The notes: generated by a model not told the origin, from the letters alone. A stretch of DNA of 64,000 bases from an uncultured Arthrobacter sp. (GCF_947493765.1 NZ_CANLSZ010000003.1:372001-436000), one strand, 5' to 3'; positions 1 to 10,673 are shown, numbered from the stretch's first letter. Made by a program: numbers and translations.

Positions 1-72
1 GCTGACATGGCCCGCGGTGCCGCCGCCCGCGAGGATCACCGACACGGCCCCGTCGGAGGTGGTGGGTGTCAT
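1..72 (-). CDS. murG: MurG, N-terminal fragment (cut by window edge)
   Basis: UDP-N-acetylglucosamine transferase that converts lipid I to lipid II on the inner face of the membrane. Only the first 24 codons are present. They end in the glycine-rich motif ILAGGGTAGHVS, which is the donor-sugar/lipid-binding loop at the start of every MurG. The ATG (72-70) overlaps the ftsW stop as ATGA, so the two are translationally coupled. It is the last visible gene of the dcw operon; murC and ftsQ/ftsZ would be expected beyond the left edge. Confidence 0.9.
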   Translation of the reverse strand, partial: MTPTTSDGAVSVILAGGGTAGHVS

Positions 73-1352
73 GCTCGGGTGCCGTTCCGTCGGGGTGTGC
101 GGGAGGCGCCGGTGGCCGTGGCGGTGCGCCCGGCCGGGCCCGGCTGCGGTGCGGTCTCCGGCGTGACCGGCATCTTGCGGGCGAAGGACAGGAGGACCCC
201 GACCGCCCCGAGCGTGAAGGTGAGCGCGGAACCGCCGTAGGAGATGAAGGGCAGGGGCACCCCGATGACGGGCAGCAGGCCGGTCACCATGCCGATGTTG
301 ACGAAGGCCTGTCCGATCAGCCAGACGAGGATCGATCCCATGAGGATGCGCACGAAGGGATCCGTGTAGCGCAGGGCCACCCGGATGGTGGCGACGGCGA
401 GGATGCCGAACAGCAGGACGACCACGAGGGTGCCGAGGAGGCCGAACTCCTCCCCGATGATGGCGAAGATGAAGTCGTTGTGTGCCTCGGGGATCCAGTT
501 CCACTTCTGCCGGCTCTGTCCGATCCCCACGCCGAACCAGCCGCCGGAGGCCATGGCGAAGAGCCCGTTGTCCGACTGCAGGCACAGATCGGCCCCGTTG
601 TCGCAGTTCAGGCCGAGCCAGGCACGGATGCGCCCGCCACGGTTCTCGCTGGTGACCACCATGAGCAGCGACCCGACGAGTGCGCCGGCACCGGTGAGGA
701 TGAACAGCTTCAGGGGCGCACCGGCGAAGAACAGGGCCGCTCCGGCGATCATCATGAGGACCAGCCCGGTCCCCAGGTCACCGCCGAGCAGCACGAGTCC
801 GATCGGCAGTCCGCCGAAGGGCAGGGCCGGCACCAGGGCGTGCCGCCAGTCCCGGATGAGGGCCTTCTTCCGTTCGAGGATCGCCGCGAACCAGAGGGCC
901 AGCGCGAGCTTGGTGGGCTCGGACGGCTGGAACGTCTGGGAGCCGATCCTGATCCAGTTCCTGTTGCCGTTGATCTCCACCCCGATCACGAGGACCAGGA
1001 TCAGCAGCACGACGGCGATGCCGAGGCTGGGCCAGGCCAGCGCCCGGTAGGCGCGCGGTCCGAGCCGGGAGAGCACCAGCATCAGGACCAGGCCGGCGCC
1101 GGCCCAGATGGCCTGCTTCAGGAACAGGTCGAATCTCTCCTTGCCCTCGGAGATGGCCTCCACCGACGAGGCGGAGAGGACCATCAGCAGACCGATCGCG
1201 GTCAGCGCCAGGGCGGCGCCGAGGATGAGGTAGTAGCTGGAGCCCGACGGCGTCCGGCCGGCGCCCTCGAGGAGCGACCAGCCCTTCCGGATCCGCTCGC
1301 GGACCGGATGGCTCGTCGACGCTGCGGCCGCGGCGCGGGTCGAGGTGCTCAT
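69..1352 (-). CDS. ftsW: FtsW, lipid II polymerase of the divisome (SEDS family)
   Basis: A 427-residue polytopic membrane protein of the SEDS family, the septal peptidoglycan glycosyltransferase that works with the class B PBP FtsI. Many hydrophobic segments are visible from about residue 40 to the end, with SEDS-type motifs such as QPSEPTKLALALW in the middle and PFISYGGSAL near residue 370. The N-terminus (about 30 residues) and the C-terminus after the last membrane segment are hydrophilic and Ala/Thr-rich, so probably cytoplasmic. Its ATG overlaps the murD stop by 4 bases and its stop overlaps the murG start by 4. Length is normal for actinobacterial FtsW. Confidence 0.95.
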   Translation of the reverse strand: MSTSTRAAAAASTSHPVRERIRKGWSLLEGAGRTPSGSSYYLILGAALALTAIGLLMVLSASSVEAISEGKERFDLFLKQAIWAGAGLVLMLVLSRLGPRAYRALAWPSLGIAVVLLILVLVIGVEINGNRNWIRIGSQTFQPSEPTKLALALWFAAILERKKALIRDWRHALVPALPFGGLPIGLVLLGGDLGTGLVLMMIAGAALFFAGAPLKLFILTGAGALVGSLLMVVTSENRGGRIRAWLGLNCDNGADLCLQSDNGLFAMASGGWFGVGIGQSRQKWNWIPEAHNDFIFAIIGEEFGLLGTLVVVLLFGILAVATIRVALRYTDPFVRILMGSILVWLIGQAFVNIGMVTGLLPVIGVPLPFISYGGSALTFTLGAVGVLLSFARKMPVTPETAPQPGPAGRTATATGASRTPRRNGTRA

Positions 1353-2983
1353 GAGGCGCCCTCACCGCTCCCCTGTCCGCTGCGCGCCGCGACGGCGGCC
1401 GTGAAGGCGGCTCCCCGGTGGGCGTAGGAGGAGAACTGGTCCATGGACGCGGCGGCGGGGGCCATGAGCACGGTGTCCCCCTGCCGGGCGAGGCCGGCTG
1501 CCTCGGCGACCGCCCAGTGCATGACGGCCTCGCCGGTCGGCGGCTCCCGGTCCGCTGTCGGGTCTCCTGCCGCTTCTGCTGTCGCATCTCCGGCCGGGTC
1601 CGCTGCCGGGTCCGCCGATGCGCGCTGTGCGGGATGGACGAGGACCGGCACCTCGGGAGCGTGCCGGGCGAGGGCGTCCTGGAGGGGGGTCGGATCCACC
1701 CCGAGGAGCACGACGGCGCGGAGGCGGCGTCCGTGGTCCCGGACGAGGTCGTCGTAGGAGACGCCCTTGGAGAGCCCTCCCGCGATCCACACGACGGATT
1801 CGAAGGAGGCGAGGGAGGCGGCTGCTGCGTGCGGATTGGTGGCCTTCGAGTCATCGATCCACAGGATCCCGTCCTCGTCACCGACCACCTGGATCCGGTG
1901 ATCTCCCGGGCGGAACGCGCGGATGCCCTCGCGTACCGCGGCCGGCTCCACACCGGCGGCCCGCACGAGCGCTGCGGCGGCCAGGGCATCGGCCACGAGG
2001 TGCCGGGGTACCACCGTGCCCAGATCCGGGAGGGCGGCGAGCTCGGCGGCCGAATCCTTGCGCTGCGCGATGAAGGCACGGTCCACGAGCAGATCCTCGA
2101 CGACCCCGACCATGCTGATCGACGGCGTGCCCGTGGTGAAGCCCACCGCCCGGCAGCCCTCGATGACGTCGGCGTTCTCCACCATGATCTCGGTCTCGCG
2201 CTGCTCGACGTTGTAGATGCAGGCGATCCTCGTGCGCTCGTAGACCGAGGCCTTCGCGGCGACGTACGCCTCGTAGCTGCCGTGCCAGTCCACGTGGTCC
2301 TCGGCGACGTTGAGGCATACGCTGGCCAGCGGCGAGATCGAGTGGGCCCAGTGCAGCTGGAAGCTCGAGAGCTCGACGGCGAGGACGTCGTAGCCCTGGG
2401 GGTCACGGATGACGTCGAGGAGGGGGATGCCGACGTTGCCGGCGGCGATGGCCCTCCGGCCGGAGGCCAGGAGCATGGATTCGGTGAGCCCCACAGTGGT
2501 CGTCTTCCCGTTGGTGCCCGTGATCGTCAGCCAGTCGGCGGTGGGGCGGCCCTCGCGGATGCGCACCCGCCAGGCGAGTTCGACGTCGCCCCAGATCGGG
2601 ATACCGTCCGCTGCGGCCGCGGCCAGGAGTGGCTGGGTGGGCCGCCAGCCCGGGGAGGTGACGACGAGCTCTGCCGGACGGCCGTCCACGAGGGGCAGGG
2701 AGGCGGCGTGCCCGGCCCCGAGCAGCACCTCCCGGGCACCCACGATCCGCAGCGTCTCGGCGCGTGCCTCGTTCTCCTCGTCGGCCCCGGCATCCACGAC
2801 GACGACGGCGGCACCGAGTTCGACGAGCGTGTCGGCCGCCGAGAATCCCGAGGCGCCGATCCCGGCGACGACGACGCGCAGGCCCGCCCAGTCCGCGTCC
2901 CAGGTCACCAGCGACGCCAGCCGGTCCGCCCCGCGCCCTGCTCCCGTTGCTCCGGTCGTCATGGTCCCCTCCGATTCGCTCAT
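1349..2983 (-). CDS. murD: MurD, UDP-MurNAc-L-Ala:D-Glu ligase with an Ala/Asp-rich insertion
   Basis: Cytoplasmic Mur ligase adding D-glutamate to UDP-MurNAc-L-alanine. The Rossmann-like N-terminus ([17 protein letters not shown]), the ATP-binding loop [10 protein letters not shown] near residue 160 and the C-terminal domain (WIAGGLSKG) are all present. The chosen ATG (2983) overlaps the mraY stop as ATGA; a second ATG seven codons downstream is possible. At 544 residues it is longer than the usual 450-500. The excess is a low-complexity, Ala/Asp/Pro-rich stretch at about residues 453-484 ([18 protein letters not shown]), just before the last conserved block. The insertion keeps frame and probably forms a disordered surface loop. 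Confidence 0.95.
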   Translation of the reverse strand: MSESEGTMTTGATGAGRGADRLASLVTWDADWAGLRVVVAGIGASGFSAADTLVELGAAVVVVDAGADEENEARAETLRIVGAREVLLGAGHAASLPLVDGRPAELVVTSPGWRPTQPLLAAAAADGIPIWGDVELAWRVRIREGRPTADWLTITGTNGKTTTVGLTESMLLASGRRAIAAGNVGIPLLDVIRDPQGYDVLAVELSSFQLHWAHSISPLASVCLNVAEDHVDWHGSYEAYVAAKASVYERTRIACIYNVEQRETEIMVENADVIEGCRAVGFTTGTPSISMVGVVEDLLVDRAFIAQRKDSAAELAALPDLGTVVPRHLVADALAAAALVRAAGVEPAAVREGIRAFRPGDHRIQVVGDEDGILWIDDSKATNPHAAAASLASFESVVWIAGGLSKGVSYDDLVRDHGRRLRAVVLLGVDPTPLQDALARHAPEVPVLVHPAQRASADPAADPAGDATAEAAGDPTADREPPTGEAVMHWAVAEAAGLARQGDTVLMAPAAASMDQFSSYAHRGAAFTAAVAARSGQGSGEGAS

Positions 2984-4080
2984 CCCACAACCCATTCCGC
3001 GTAGAAGACACCCAGTGCCACGGCGACGAACAGTCCCCCGAGGATCCAGAACCGCACCACCACCGTGACCTCGGCCCAGCCCTTGAGTTCGAAATGATGC
3101 TGCAGGGGTGCCATCTTGAACACGCGCTTGCCCCCGGACAGCTTGAAGTAGCCCACCTGGATGATGACGGAGAGCGTGATGAGCACGAACAGTCCGGCCA
3201 GGATCACGAGCAGCAGTTCGGTGCGCGACAGGATGGCGAAGCCGGCGATCGCGCCGCCGAGGGCCAGGGATCCGGTGTCGCCCATGAAGATCCGGGCCGG
3301 GGACGTGTTCCACCAGAGGAAGCCCACGAGCGCACCGCACATGGCGCCGGCGACGAGGGCCAGGTCCAGCGGGTCCCGCACCTCGTAGCAGACGCTGCCG
3401 GCGCCCGGTGAACCGCAGCTCTGGTTGCTCTGCCAGATGCCGATCAGCAGGTACGCCCCGAAGACCAGGATCGACGCCCCGGCCGCGAGGCCGTCGAGTC
3501 CGTCGGCCAGATTCACGCCGTTGCTGGCTCCGGTGATGATCAGGTTGGACCAGACGACGAACAGGATCGCCCCGAGGAGGGTCCCGGCGAACGCCAGGTC
3601 GATCGGCGTGTCCCGGATGAAGGAGATCGCCGTCGACGCCGGGGTGCGTCCCTGGTCGTCGGGGAACTGCAGCGCGAGGATGCCGAAGGTCACACCCACG
3701 GTGGTCTGGCCCGCGATCTTGGCGGGGGCGCTCAGGCCGAGGCTGCGCTGTTTGGAGATCTTGATGAAGTCGTCCGCGAAGCCCACGAGCCCCATGCCGG
3801 TGGCGAGGAACAGCAGCAGCAGGCCCGAGGCGCTCGGTCCGCCGACCGGCGACCCGGTGGCCATCATGAGCAGATGGGTCAGGAAGTAGGCGAGCAGGAC
3901 CGATCCGACGATCACGGCCCCGCCCATGGTGGGCGTGCCGCGCTTCGTGTGGTGGGCCGTGGGCCCGTCGTCGCGGATGAACTGGCCGTAGGCGCGCCGG
4001 ACGAGGAGTCGGATGAACAGGGGTGTGCCCACGAAGGCGAAGAGGAGCGCGGAGGCGGAGCCCACGAGGAGAGCGATCAC
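2980..4080 (-). CDS. mraY: MraY, phospho-MurNAc-pentapeptide transferase
   Basis: Integral membrane enzyme that transfers phospho-MurNAc-pentapeptide to undecaprenyl phosphate, forming lipid I. The 366-residue protein has about ten hydrophobic helices. Family motifs are visible: [11 protein letters not shown] near residue 45, GFADDFIKI with the metal-binding Asp pair, and [12 protein letters not shown], which holds the catalytic Asp region. The late cytoplasmic loop motif [13 protein letters not shown] is also canonical. Translation starts at GTG (4080), overlapping the murF stop (GTGA). Length and motifs are normal. Confidence 0.97.
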   Translation of the reverse strand: MIALLVGSASALLFAFVGTPLFIRLLVRRAYGQFIRDDGPTAHHTKRGTPTMGGAVIVGSVLLAYFLTHLLMMATGSPVGGPSASGLLLLFLATGMGLVGFADDFIKISKQRSLGLSAPAKIAGQTTVGVTFGILALQFPDDQGRTPASTAISFIRDTPIDLAFAGTLLGAILFVVWSNLIITGASNGVNLADGLDGLAAGASILVFGAYLLIGIWQSNQSCGSPGAGSVCYEVRDPLDLALVAGAMCGALVGFLWWNTSPARIFMGDTGSLALGGAIAGFAILSRTELLLVILAGLFVLITLSVIIQVGYFKLSGGKRVFKMAPLQHHFELKGWAEVTVVVRFWILGGLFVAVALGVFYAEWVVG

Positions 4081-5567
4081 GGCTGGGGTGCCTTTCCTGA
4101 AGGGTCAGGTTCGCGCTCGGCGTCCCCGGTGGCGCTCTGGGTGTCGGCGGCGATGCGATCGCCGAGGAACCGTAGTCCGGCGCCGTTGGAGGATTTGAAC
4201 AGGACGATGTCCCCGGGCTCGAGTTCCGTCCGCAGCAGTTGTTCGGCCGCCTCGACGTCGTCCACGTGGACGGCCTCGCTCCCCCAGGAACCCTCGAGCA
4301 CGGCACCGTTGAACAGCGCGCGTGTGTTCGGACCCACGCAGACCAGCTTGGAGATGTTCAGCCGCACCACCACCCGACCGAGAAGGTCGTGCTCCTCGAT
4401 GGAGCGGTCCCCGAGTTCGAGCATCTCGCCGAGGACGGCCCAGGACCGGCGTCGGTCGCGGCCGAGTTCGGCGAGCGTGCGCAGGGCGGCCCGCATGGAT
4501 TCGGGGTTGGCGTTGTAGGCGTCGTTGATGACGCTCACGCCGTCGGCGCGGTCGGTGCGCTCCATGCGCCAGCGGCTCGCCGCCGCCAGGACCCGCAGGG
4601 AGGCGGTGATGTGGTCCGGGGTGCACCCGACGGCGTAGGCGACCGTGGCCGCGGCCAGCAGGTTCGCGATGTGGTGCAGGCCGAGCAGGGGCGAGACGAC
4701 GTCGTGCTCGCTGCCGTCGGGGAACACCAGGGTGAAGGAGGGATGCCCCTCGGAGGTGGTGGTGCCGTTGCGGGCGAGCACCACGGCGTCGTCGGCGTGG
4801 AAGTCCTCCGAGGACGAGAAGAAGAGGCGGCGCGCCGAGGTCCTGCCCTGCATCGCGAGCACGCGCTCGTCGTCGGCGTTGATGATCGCCGTCCCGGACG
4901 CGCCGAGGGCCTCGAGGAGCTCGCCCTTGGTCCGGGCGATGTTCTCCACACCGCCGAACTCCCCCACGTGGGCGGAACCCACGCCCAGGACCACCCCGAT
5001 GTCGGGGCGGACCAGCTCGGCCAGATAGGCGATGTTGCCGGGCTTGGTGGCGCCCATCTCGATGACGAGGTAGCGGGTGTCCCACCCCGCCTCGAAGACG
5101 GTCAGGGGCACCCCCACCTCACCGTTGTAGGAGCCGCGCGGCGCGACCGTGGGGCCCACGGGGCCGAGGATGCCGGCCAGCAGGTCCTTGGTGGTGGTCT
5201 TCCCGGCGGACCCGGTCACGCCGATCACGGTGAGGTCGCCCGCGGCACGCAGGCGCCGGACGGTCTCGGCGGCGAGGGTGCCCATCGCCAGCACAGCGTC
5301 GGGCACCACGACGGCGGGGAAGGGACGCCCGTCCTCCCGGTCTACCCGTCGTTCGGCCAGGGCGAGGACGGCGCCGCGGTCGAAGGCCGCCCCGACGAAG
5401 AGGTGACCGTCCGACTCCGCGCCGGGCTTGGCGATGAACAGCCCCCCGGGTCCGCTCTCACGGGAGTCGACGGCGGCCGAGGTGACGGTGATCGGGCGCC
5501 GGCGATCGACGCCGACCAGGACCCCACCCGTGAGTGCCGCGATCTCGGCTGCGCTGAATTCAATCAT
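4077..5567 (-). CDS. murF: MurF, UDP-MurNAc-tripeptide:D-Ala-D-Ala ligase
   Basis: Cytoplasmic Mur ligase that adds the D-Ala-D-Ala dipeptide, the last soluble step before MraY. It has 496 residues. The ATP-binding loop is [17 protein letters not shown] near residue 115, and the central-domain signature [15 protein letters not shown] is present around residue 350. The ATG at 5567 lies six bases after the murE stop, and the MurF stop overlaps mraY. Nothing unusual was seen in length or motifs. Confidence 0.96.
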   Translation of the reverse strand: MIEFSAAEIAALTGGVLVGVDRRRPITVTSAAVDSRESGPGGLFIAKPGAESDGHLFVGAAFDRGAVLALAERRVDREDGRPFPAVVVPDAVLAMGTLAAETVRRLRAAGDLTVIGVTGSAGKTTTKDLLAGILGPVGPTVAPRGSYNGEVGVPLTVFEAGWDTRYLVIEMGATKPGNIAYLAELVRPDIGVVLGVGSAHVGEFGGVENIARTKGELLEALGASGTAIINADDERVLAMQGRTSARRLFFSSSEDFHADDAVVLARNGTTTSEGHPSFTLVFPDGSEHDVVSPLLGLHHIANLLAAATVAYAVGCTPDHITASLRVLAAASRWRMERTDRADGVSVINDAYNANPESMRAALRTLAELGRDRRRSWAVLGEMLELGDRSIEEHDLLGRVVVRLNISKLVCVGPNTRALFNGAVLEGSWGSEAVHVDDVEAAEQLLRTELEPGDIVLFKSSNGAGLRFLGDRIAADTQSATGDAEREPDPSGKAPQP

Positions 5568-5573
5568 GACGGT

Positions 5574-7208
5574 TCAGAAGTCTATCCCGGGGGTGGAAAG
5601 CACAGAGAATCCATGCCGTGTCAACGCGGAGCGCAGTTCCACGCGGTCGTCGAGGGAGACATTGACGCCCTTCACTTCCTGCCATACCTCGTGGCCCCGG
5701 CCCGCGACGATCACGGTGTCGGCGCTCGTGGCGAGCTCGACGGCGCGGTCGATCGCCGCCGCCCGGGGGAACACCTCCAGGATCTGGCAGTCGAGCCGTT
5801 CCTCCCGCACGGCCGTCTCGGCGCCCTGCAGGACGGCACGGCGGATCACGGCGTCGTCCTCGTCGTGCGGGTCGTCGTCGGTCACCACCAGGATGTCGGA
5901 CAACCGCGCCCCGACCGCACCCATGACGGGGCGCTTGGACTCGTCGCGCTGGCCCGTGGCGCCGAAGACCGAGATGACCCGGCCGCCGGGTCGGCGCACG
6001 GAGGCGAGGGTGCGTTCCAGGGCGTCCGGATTGTGCGCGAAGTCGACGATGGCCGCCGGCGCCTCGCCGAGGAGCTGCATGCGCCCGGGCACCTCGGTGG
6101 TGAAGGGGTCGTGGCTGTCGAGGGCGGCCTGGAGTCGATCGAGCGGCACACCCGAGGCGAGCACCATGACCGCGGCGAGAGCGGCGTTCGAGATGTTGAA
6201 GCTGCCCGGCAGCCCGCTCCGCAGGCTCAGGCGCTCGCCGGAACGGCCTGCGAGGACGAAGGAGTGACCCAGGCCGCTGGTCCCGACGTCGGTCACGGTC
6301 CAGTCGGCGGGCTCGCCGTCGTCCGTCGCCGGGGCCGTCCGGAGGCTCAGGACCGGGACCTGCGCCGTCGCGGCGAGGCGGCGGCCCCACGGGTCGTCCA
6401 CGAGCACCACGGCCCGCCGGCAGCGCGCGGGGGTGAACAGGTCGGCCTTGACGGCGAAATAGTCATCCATGGTGCCGTGCAGGTCGAGGTGGTCCTGGGT
6501 CAGGTTGGTGAAACCGGCGACGTCGAAGCGCACCCCGTCCACCCGCCCGAACTCCAGGGCGTGCGAGGACACCTCCATGGCCGCCGCATCGAGGCCGCGC
6601 TCGCGCATCAGTCCCAGGAGTGAATGGACCTGCGGGGACTCGGGGGTGGTCAGGGCGCTGGGGATCGCCTCGCCCCCGGCCCGGATCTCGATGGTCCCGA
6701 TCAGCCCGGTCGAGTGACCGAGCGCCCGGAGCAGGGCATCGAGGAAGTAGGTGGTGGTCGTCTTGCCGTTCGTCCCGGTCACCCCGAACAGGGTCGGGGC
6801 CGCGCCCTCGTCCCGGGTGCCGAAGATCACGGCGGAGAGGGGCCCCACGGCGCGCCTGGGATCGGGGACGACCACGACGGTCGGTGCCTCCAGGCCGCTC
6901 GCGGTGGCTGCCTGCTCCGCGAGGACCGCGCCGGCGGCGTCGGTCAGGATCGCCGCGGCGCCCGCGCGGAGGGCCTGGTCGGCGAACTCGCCACCGTGGC
7001 GTGCGGCGCCCGGCAGGGCGGCGTAGAGATCACCGGGCAGCACCGACCGGGAATCGAGCGTGATGCCGGTGATCTCGGGGAGATCGGGGGCGACCTGAGG
7101 ACCGGCGAGGTCCCCGATGAGGCCCAGGGCGGCCGTCAGCCCGATCGGCCGCACCGTGAGCGGTCGCAGCAGGGACGCGGCGCTGCCGCGCGAAGTCTTC
7201 GATTGCAC
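5574..7208 (-). CDS. murE: MurE, UDP-MurNAc-dipeptide ligase, probably L-lysine-adding
   Basis: Cytoplasmic Mur ligase adding the third stem-peptide residue. The GTG at 7208 is chosen because it lies 19 bases after the ftsI stop, has a GGGG ribosome-binding stretch just upstream, and gives 544 residues; the open frame continues upstream without homology. The ATP loop is [14 protein letters not shown] (about residue 143). The position that is DNPR in meso-DAP-adding enzymes reads DDPH here (DDDPHDED, residues 444-451), closer to the DDPA-type motif of lysine-adding enzymes. Lysine-type peptidoglycan is normal in Micrococcaceae. Specificity is an inference from that motif. Confidence 0.95.
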   Translation of the reverse strand: MQSKTSRGSAASLLRPLTVRPIGLTAALGLIGDLAGPQVAPDLPEITGITLDSRSVLPGDLYAALPGAARHGGEFADQALRAGAAAILTDAAGAVLAEQAATASGLEAPTVVVVPDPRRAVGPLSAVIFGTRDEGAAPTLFGVTGTNGKTTTTYFLDALLRALGHSTGLIGTIEIRAGGEAIPSALTTPESPQVHSLLGLMRERGLDAAAMEVSSHALEFGRVDGVRFDVAGFTNLTQDHLDLHGTMDDYFAVKADLFTPARCRRAVVLVDDPWGRRLAATAQVPVLSLRTAPATDDGEPADWTVTDVGTSGLGHSFVLAGRSGERLSLRSGLPGSFNISNAALAAVMVLASGVPLDRLQAALDSHDPFTTEVPGRMQLLGEAPAAIVDFAHNPDALERTLASVRRPGGRVISVFGATGQRDESKRPVMGAVGARLSDILVVTDDDPHDEDDAVIRRAVLQGAETAVREERLDCQILEVFPRAAAIDRAVELATSADTVIVAGRGHEVWQEVKGVNVSLDDRVELRSALTRHGFSVLSTPGIDF

Positions 7209-7227
7209 GGTGCCCCGGCCCTTCGGA

Positions 7228-9015
7228 TCAGTAGTCGACCGGATAGATGTCCGGCTTCGTGGTGGACGCCGGCACATTGTTCGCATTGAGGACCTGCTGC
7301 ATGACCTTCTGGAACGAGAGTCCCGGGATGAGGTAGTACAGATCCCCCTGGGGGCGCTGCAGCGTGACGACCACCACGTACTTCGGGTCCTCGATCGGGG
7401 CGATACCCGCGTAGGACAGAGTGTAGCCGTCGTATCCGCCCGAGGCACTCGGCGCCTCGGCCGTGCCGGTCTTGGATCCCACCCTGTACTGCTCGAGCTC
7501 CCCCGACTTGCCGGAACCCTCCTCGGTGACGGTCTCGAGCATCTTGCGCATCTGCGTCGCGGTCTCCTCCGAGACCACCTCCGTGCCCTCGGCCTGCGGC
7601 ACCACGTGCTCCGTGCCGTCGGGGTCGATGTAGGCGTCGATGAGGCGCGGGGCCAGCCGGACGCCGTCGTTGGCGATGGTCTGGTAGACCATCGCGGTGT
7701 GGAGCGCGGTCTGGGTGAGCCCCTGCCCGAAGAGGACCGTGTACTGCTGGCGGTCGTCCCAGTGGTCCGGGGTGGGCAGCAGCCCCTGGTTCTCCTCGTT
7801 GAGACCGGTGCCCAGGGGTTCGCCGATCCCGAACTTCTTCAGCCAGTCGTAGCGTTCCTGCTTGGTGAGCTGCTCCCCGATCTGGACCGTGCCCGTGTTC
7901 ATGGACTTCGCGAGCACGCCCGCCGCGGTGCGCTTCTCGGTCTTGTGCTCGGTCGAGTCCTTGAACGTCTGGTTGCCCACGGTGTAGCGGTTGTCGAGCT
8001 CGAACTCCGAGGTGGGCGTGATGAGCCCCTGCTCGAGCGCGGCGGAGAGCGTGATGACCTTCGTGGTGGAGCCGGGCTCGAAGGACGCGCTGACCGAATT
8101 GGGCTTGCGCTTCTCGGGCGGCGTGGCACCGGGATCGTTCGGGTCCGGCGTGGTGGATTCGGCCATGGCCCGGATGTTGCCGGTCTCGGCCTCGACCACC
8201 ACGATGTTGCCCCACTCGGCGTCGTACTCCTCGACCTGGGACGCGATGGTCTGCTGCGCGAACCACTGCAGGTCCTGGTCGATCGTCAGCCGGACGTCCT
8301 GCCCGTTCTCGGCGGGGATGTCCTCGTTGGTGGCGTACGGGATCCGGATGCCGTCCCCGCCGATCTCGAAGGTACGGCTGCCCGCGGTCCCCTCGAGCGC
8401 GTCGTTCAGGGCGTACTCGAGTCCCTCCTGCGGCGTGCCGTCGGCGGAGACGTACCCGATCATGGAGCCGCCGACCGAGCCGTCCGGATAGGTGCGCACA
8501 CTGGTCTGGTCGGCGTAGACACCGGGGATCTTCACGGCCAGGGCCCTGTTCTTCACCTCGGGCGTGACGGACCTGAGCACGTAGTTGAAGGTCTTGTCCC
8601 CGAGGACGGCCTCGCGCAGGGTCCCCTCGTCGACGTCGAGGACGTCCGAGAGCTCGGCGAGTCCCTGCTCCATGGGGATCACCTCCGAGGCCTCGAGCTC
8701 GTCGCTGTACCGGCGGAACTCGTCCACGGCACTCAGGCGCTGGTCCACCACGATGTCGAAGCGCTCCACGCTGCGGGCGAAGTTCTTGCCGTTCGTGTCC
8801 ACGATCGACCCGCGGATCGGTTGCACCGCCGTGGTCGTCAGACGCTTGGACAGACCGGCCTGGGCCATGCCGTCCAGGTCGAGGGCCTGCACCTGGAACA
8901 GCCGCACGCCGAGGACCAGGAGGAGGACGAGGACGAAGGCGAGCCCCACGCGGAGCCGGCTGGAGCCCAGCGCCAGTCGGAGGCTGTCGGGGCTGCCGGT
9001 ACGTGCTGGTGTCAC
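7228..9015 (-). CDS. ftsI: FtsI/PBP3, septal peptidoglycan transpeptidase (class B PBP)
   Basis: Membrane-anchored D,D-transpeptidase that cross-links septal peptidoglycan with FtsW. The 595-residue protein has one N-terminal membrane helix (about residues 22-40), a PBP dimerisation domain, and a transpeptidase domain. The acyl-enzyme motif SxxK is STTK (316-319), SxN is SMN (371-373) and KTG is at 515-517. Translation starts at GTG (9015), 48 bases after the ftsL stop. No PASTA repeats follow the transpeptidase domain. Confidence 0.95.
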   Translation of the reverse strand: MTPARTGSPDSLRLALGSSRLRVGLAFVLVLLLVLGVRLFQVQALDLDGMAQAGLSKRLTTTAVQPIRGSIVDTNGKNFARSVERFDIVVDQRLSAVDEFRRYSDELEASEVIPMEQGLAELSDVLDVDEGTLREAVLGDKTFNYVLRSVTPEVKNRALAVKIPGVYADQTSVRTYPDGSVGGSMIGYVSADGTPQEGLEYALNDALEGTAGSRTFEIGGDGIRIPYATNEDIPAENGQDVRLTIDQDLQWFAQQTIASQVEEYDAEWGNIVVVEAETGNIRAMAESTTPDPNDPGATPPEKRKPNSVSASFEPGSTTKVITLSAALEQGLITPTSEFELDNRYTVGNQTFKDSTEHKTEKRTAAGVLAKSMNTGTVQIGEQLTKQERYDWLKKFGIGEPLGTGLNEENQGLLPTPDHWDDRQQYTVLFGQGLTQTALHTAMVYQTIANDGVRLAPRLIDAYIDPDGTEHVVPQAEGTEVVSEETATQMRKMLETVTEEGSGKSGELEQYRVGSKTGTAEAPSASGGYDGYTLSYAGIAPIEDPKYVVVVTLQRPQGDLYYLIPGLSFQKVMQQVLNANNVPASTTKPDIYPVDY

Positions 9016-9063
9016 GGGGAATCCTTGTCGATCGGAGCAGGCAGGACGGCGGCGGCCGGGCGG

Positions 9064-9675
9064 CTACTGTCCGGTGGCGGTCTCGGCGGGGACGGGCTCC
9101 TCGCCCGCCTCGGCGGGGACGGCGTCCTCGGCCGCCGGCTCGGTCGGGACGGGCTGCGGCTCCCCGGTGAGATTCGGCGGCGCGATCAGGACCTCCGCCT
9201 CCGGGCCCTCGACGGCGGGCACGGGGTCGCCGGTGACCTTCTTCGAGTCCAGGTCGATGGTGCCGAAGCTCGGGGACGAGACCATGCCGAGCTTCGCCGC
9301 CTGTGCCGCGAGGCTCTGCGGCGCCTGCCGCGTCTCGATCTCGAGGACGAGCGCCTCGTTCTGCTGGTTCAGGGCGACCTGCTTCGAACGGAGCTGGACC
9401 AGCTCGTACTGCGTCCCGGAGACGGAGATGTTGAGCATGAGCACCGTCGCCAGGGCCGCCGCGAGCACGGTCAGGAGGAAGACGGCCAGCGGCAATCTGC
9501 GTGAGCGCCTCCGCGCAGGCACCACGGACAGCGGGGTCCGCGGCTGCGGGAGGGCGGCGTCGATCCCGACCCCCGTACGGGGAGTACCGAGCCGACCGGG
9601 GGCCACCGCCAGGGCACCACCGCCCACGAACGCTGCAGCGCCGTGTCGCTTGTCGATGGTCACTGCCTGGCCCAT
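9064..9675 (-). CDS. ftsL: FtsL-like divisome membrane protein
   Basis: A 203-residue bitopic protein in the usual ftsL position between rsmH and ftsI. It has a basic cytoplasmic N-terminus, one membrane helix (about residues 61-82, preceded by RRRSRR), then a short coiled-coil-like stretch ([20 protein letters not shown]). The tail after about residue 135 is long, acidic and Pro/Glu/Ala-rich, longer than in classical FtsL and probably disordered. The ATG at 9675 overlaps rsmH by 16 bases and has AGGA seven bases upstream. A GTG four codons later (9663) would give a tighter 4-base overlap. Identity rests on topology and position, since FtsL sequences are poorly conserved. Confidence 0.8.
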   Translation of the reverse strand: MGQAVTIDKRHGAAAFVGGGALAVAPGRLGTPRTGVGIDAALPQPRTPLSVVPARRRSRRLPLAVFLLTVLAAALATVLMLNISVSGTQYELVQLRSKQVALNQQNEALVLEIETRQAPQSLAAQAAKLGMVSSPSFGTIDLDSKKVTGDPVPAVEGPEAEVLIAPPNLTGEPQPVPTEPAAEDAVPAEAGEEPVPAETATGQ

Positions 9676-10673
9676 GTGGTCATCCTGTCGGCTGGTCCTG
9701 ATCTGGTACGTTCCACTGCCCGCAGCCTGGCCGAGGCCGCCCGCGGGTTCTGTTCGATCTCCGCCGCCGTGGGCGCTTCCGTGCCCCGGGTCAGCGAACG
9801 GAGGTAGGCCTTGTGTTCTTCGAGCTCCACGGGGAATCCGGGGGGCGCGGTCGACGTCGTCCCTGCGCTGAAGGCGCGCTTCACGATGCGGTCCTCGAGC
9901 GAGTGGTAGGACATCGCGACGATCCGACCGCCGGTGCGGAGCGCGTCGATCGCCGCGGGTACGGCGCGCTCGAGGACCTCGAGCTCCTCGTTGACCTCGA
10001 TGCGCAGGGCCTGGAACGTCCGTTTCGCGGGGTGCCCGCCCGTGCGGGAGGCCCCCGCGGGCACCACGCCCCGGATCACGTCGACGAGCTGCGAGGTGGT
10101 CCTCAGCGGGGCGGCGTCGCGGGCGCTGACGATGGCGGTGGAGATGCGTCCGGCGAATTTCTCCTCGCCCCAGGAGCGGATGATGCGCAGGAGGTCCGCT
10201 GCGGCATAGGTGTTGACCACGTCCGCGGCGGTCCTGCCCCTGCTCGTGTCCATGCGCATGTCCAGCGGTGCGTCGAAGGAGTAGGCGAAGCCGCGCTCCC
10301 GCTCGTCGAGCTGCAGGGAGGAGACCCCGAGGTCGAACAGGACGCCGTCCACGCCGTCGATCCCCAGGTCCGCGAGGACGTCCGGCACCTCGTCGTACAC
10401 CGCGTGCACCAGATCCGTGCGGTCGGTGAACGGTGCCAGCCGCTCCCCCGCGAGCCCGAGGGCCTCGGTGTCCCGGTCGATGCCGACGAGGTGCGCCCCG
10501 GGGAAGCGCTCGAGCATGGCCTCGGCGTGACCGCCCATGCCGAGGGTGGCATCGACGAGGACGGCGCGTCGCCCGGCTGCTTCCGCGGCGGTGACAGCGG
10601 GGGCGAGGAGGTCGACGCAGCGGTCGCGGAGGACGGGGACGTGCCGGTCGTTCGTCGGCCGGTCTGCCTCCAT
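9660..10673 (-). CDS. rsmH: RsmH (MraW), 16S rRNA C1402 N4-methyltransferase
   Basis: SAM-dependent methyltransferase that modifies C1402 in the ribosomal P site. The 337-residue protein starts at [15 protein letters not shown], and the HVPVL block and SAM-binding [12 protein letters not shown] (about residues 37-50) are typical. The later motif [16 protein letters not shown] is also diagnostic. The ATG at 10673 is chosen because conserved sequence starts there; the frame upstream has no homology. A 250-base leader separates it from mraZ. Its end overlaps ftsL. Confidence 0.96.
   Translation of the reverse strand: MEADRPTNDRHVPVLRDRCVDLLAPAVTAAEAAGRRAVLVDATLGMGGHAEAMLERFPGAHLVGIDRDTEALGLAGERLAPFTDRTDLVHAVYDEVPDVLADLGIDGVDGVLFDLGVSSLQLDERERGFAYSFDAPLDMRMDTSRGRTAADVVNTYAAADLLRIIRSWGEEKFAGRISTAIVSARDAAPLRTTSQLVDVIRGVVPAGASRTGGHPAKRTFQALRIEVNEELEVLERAVPAAIDALRTGGRIVAMSYHSLEDRIVKRAFSAGTTSTAPPGFPVELEEHKAYLRSLTRGTEAPTAAEIEQNPRAASARLRAVERTRSGPADRMTTWARQ

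Noticed and set aside
66-1427. Long plus-strand open frame antisense to ftsW
   Set aside because: Highly charged, repetitive Glu/Gly/Arg composition typical of the complement of a GC-rich gene; no family motifs. Similar long antisense frames over murE, murF, der, pyc, recN and the ABC binding protein were rejected for the same reason.
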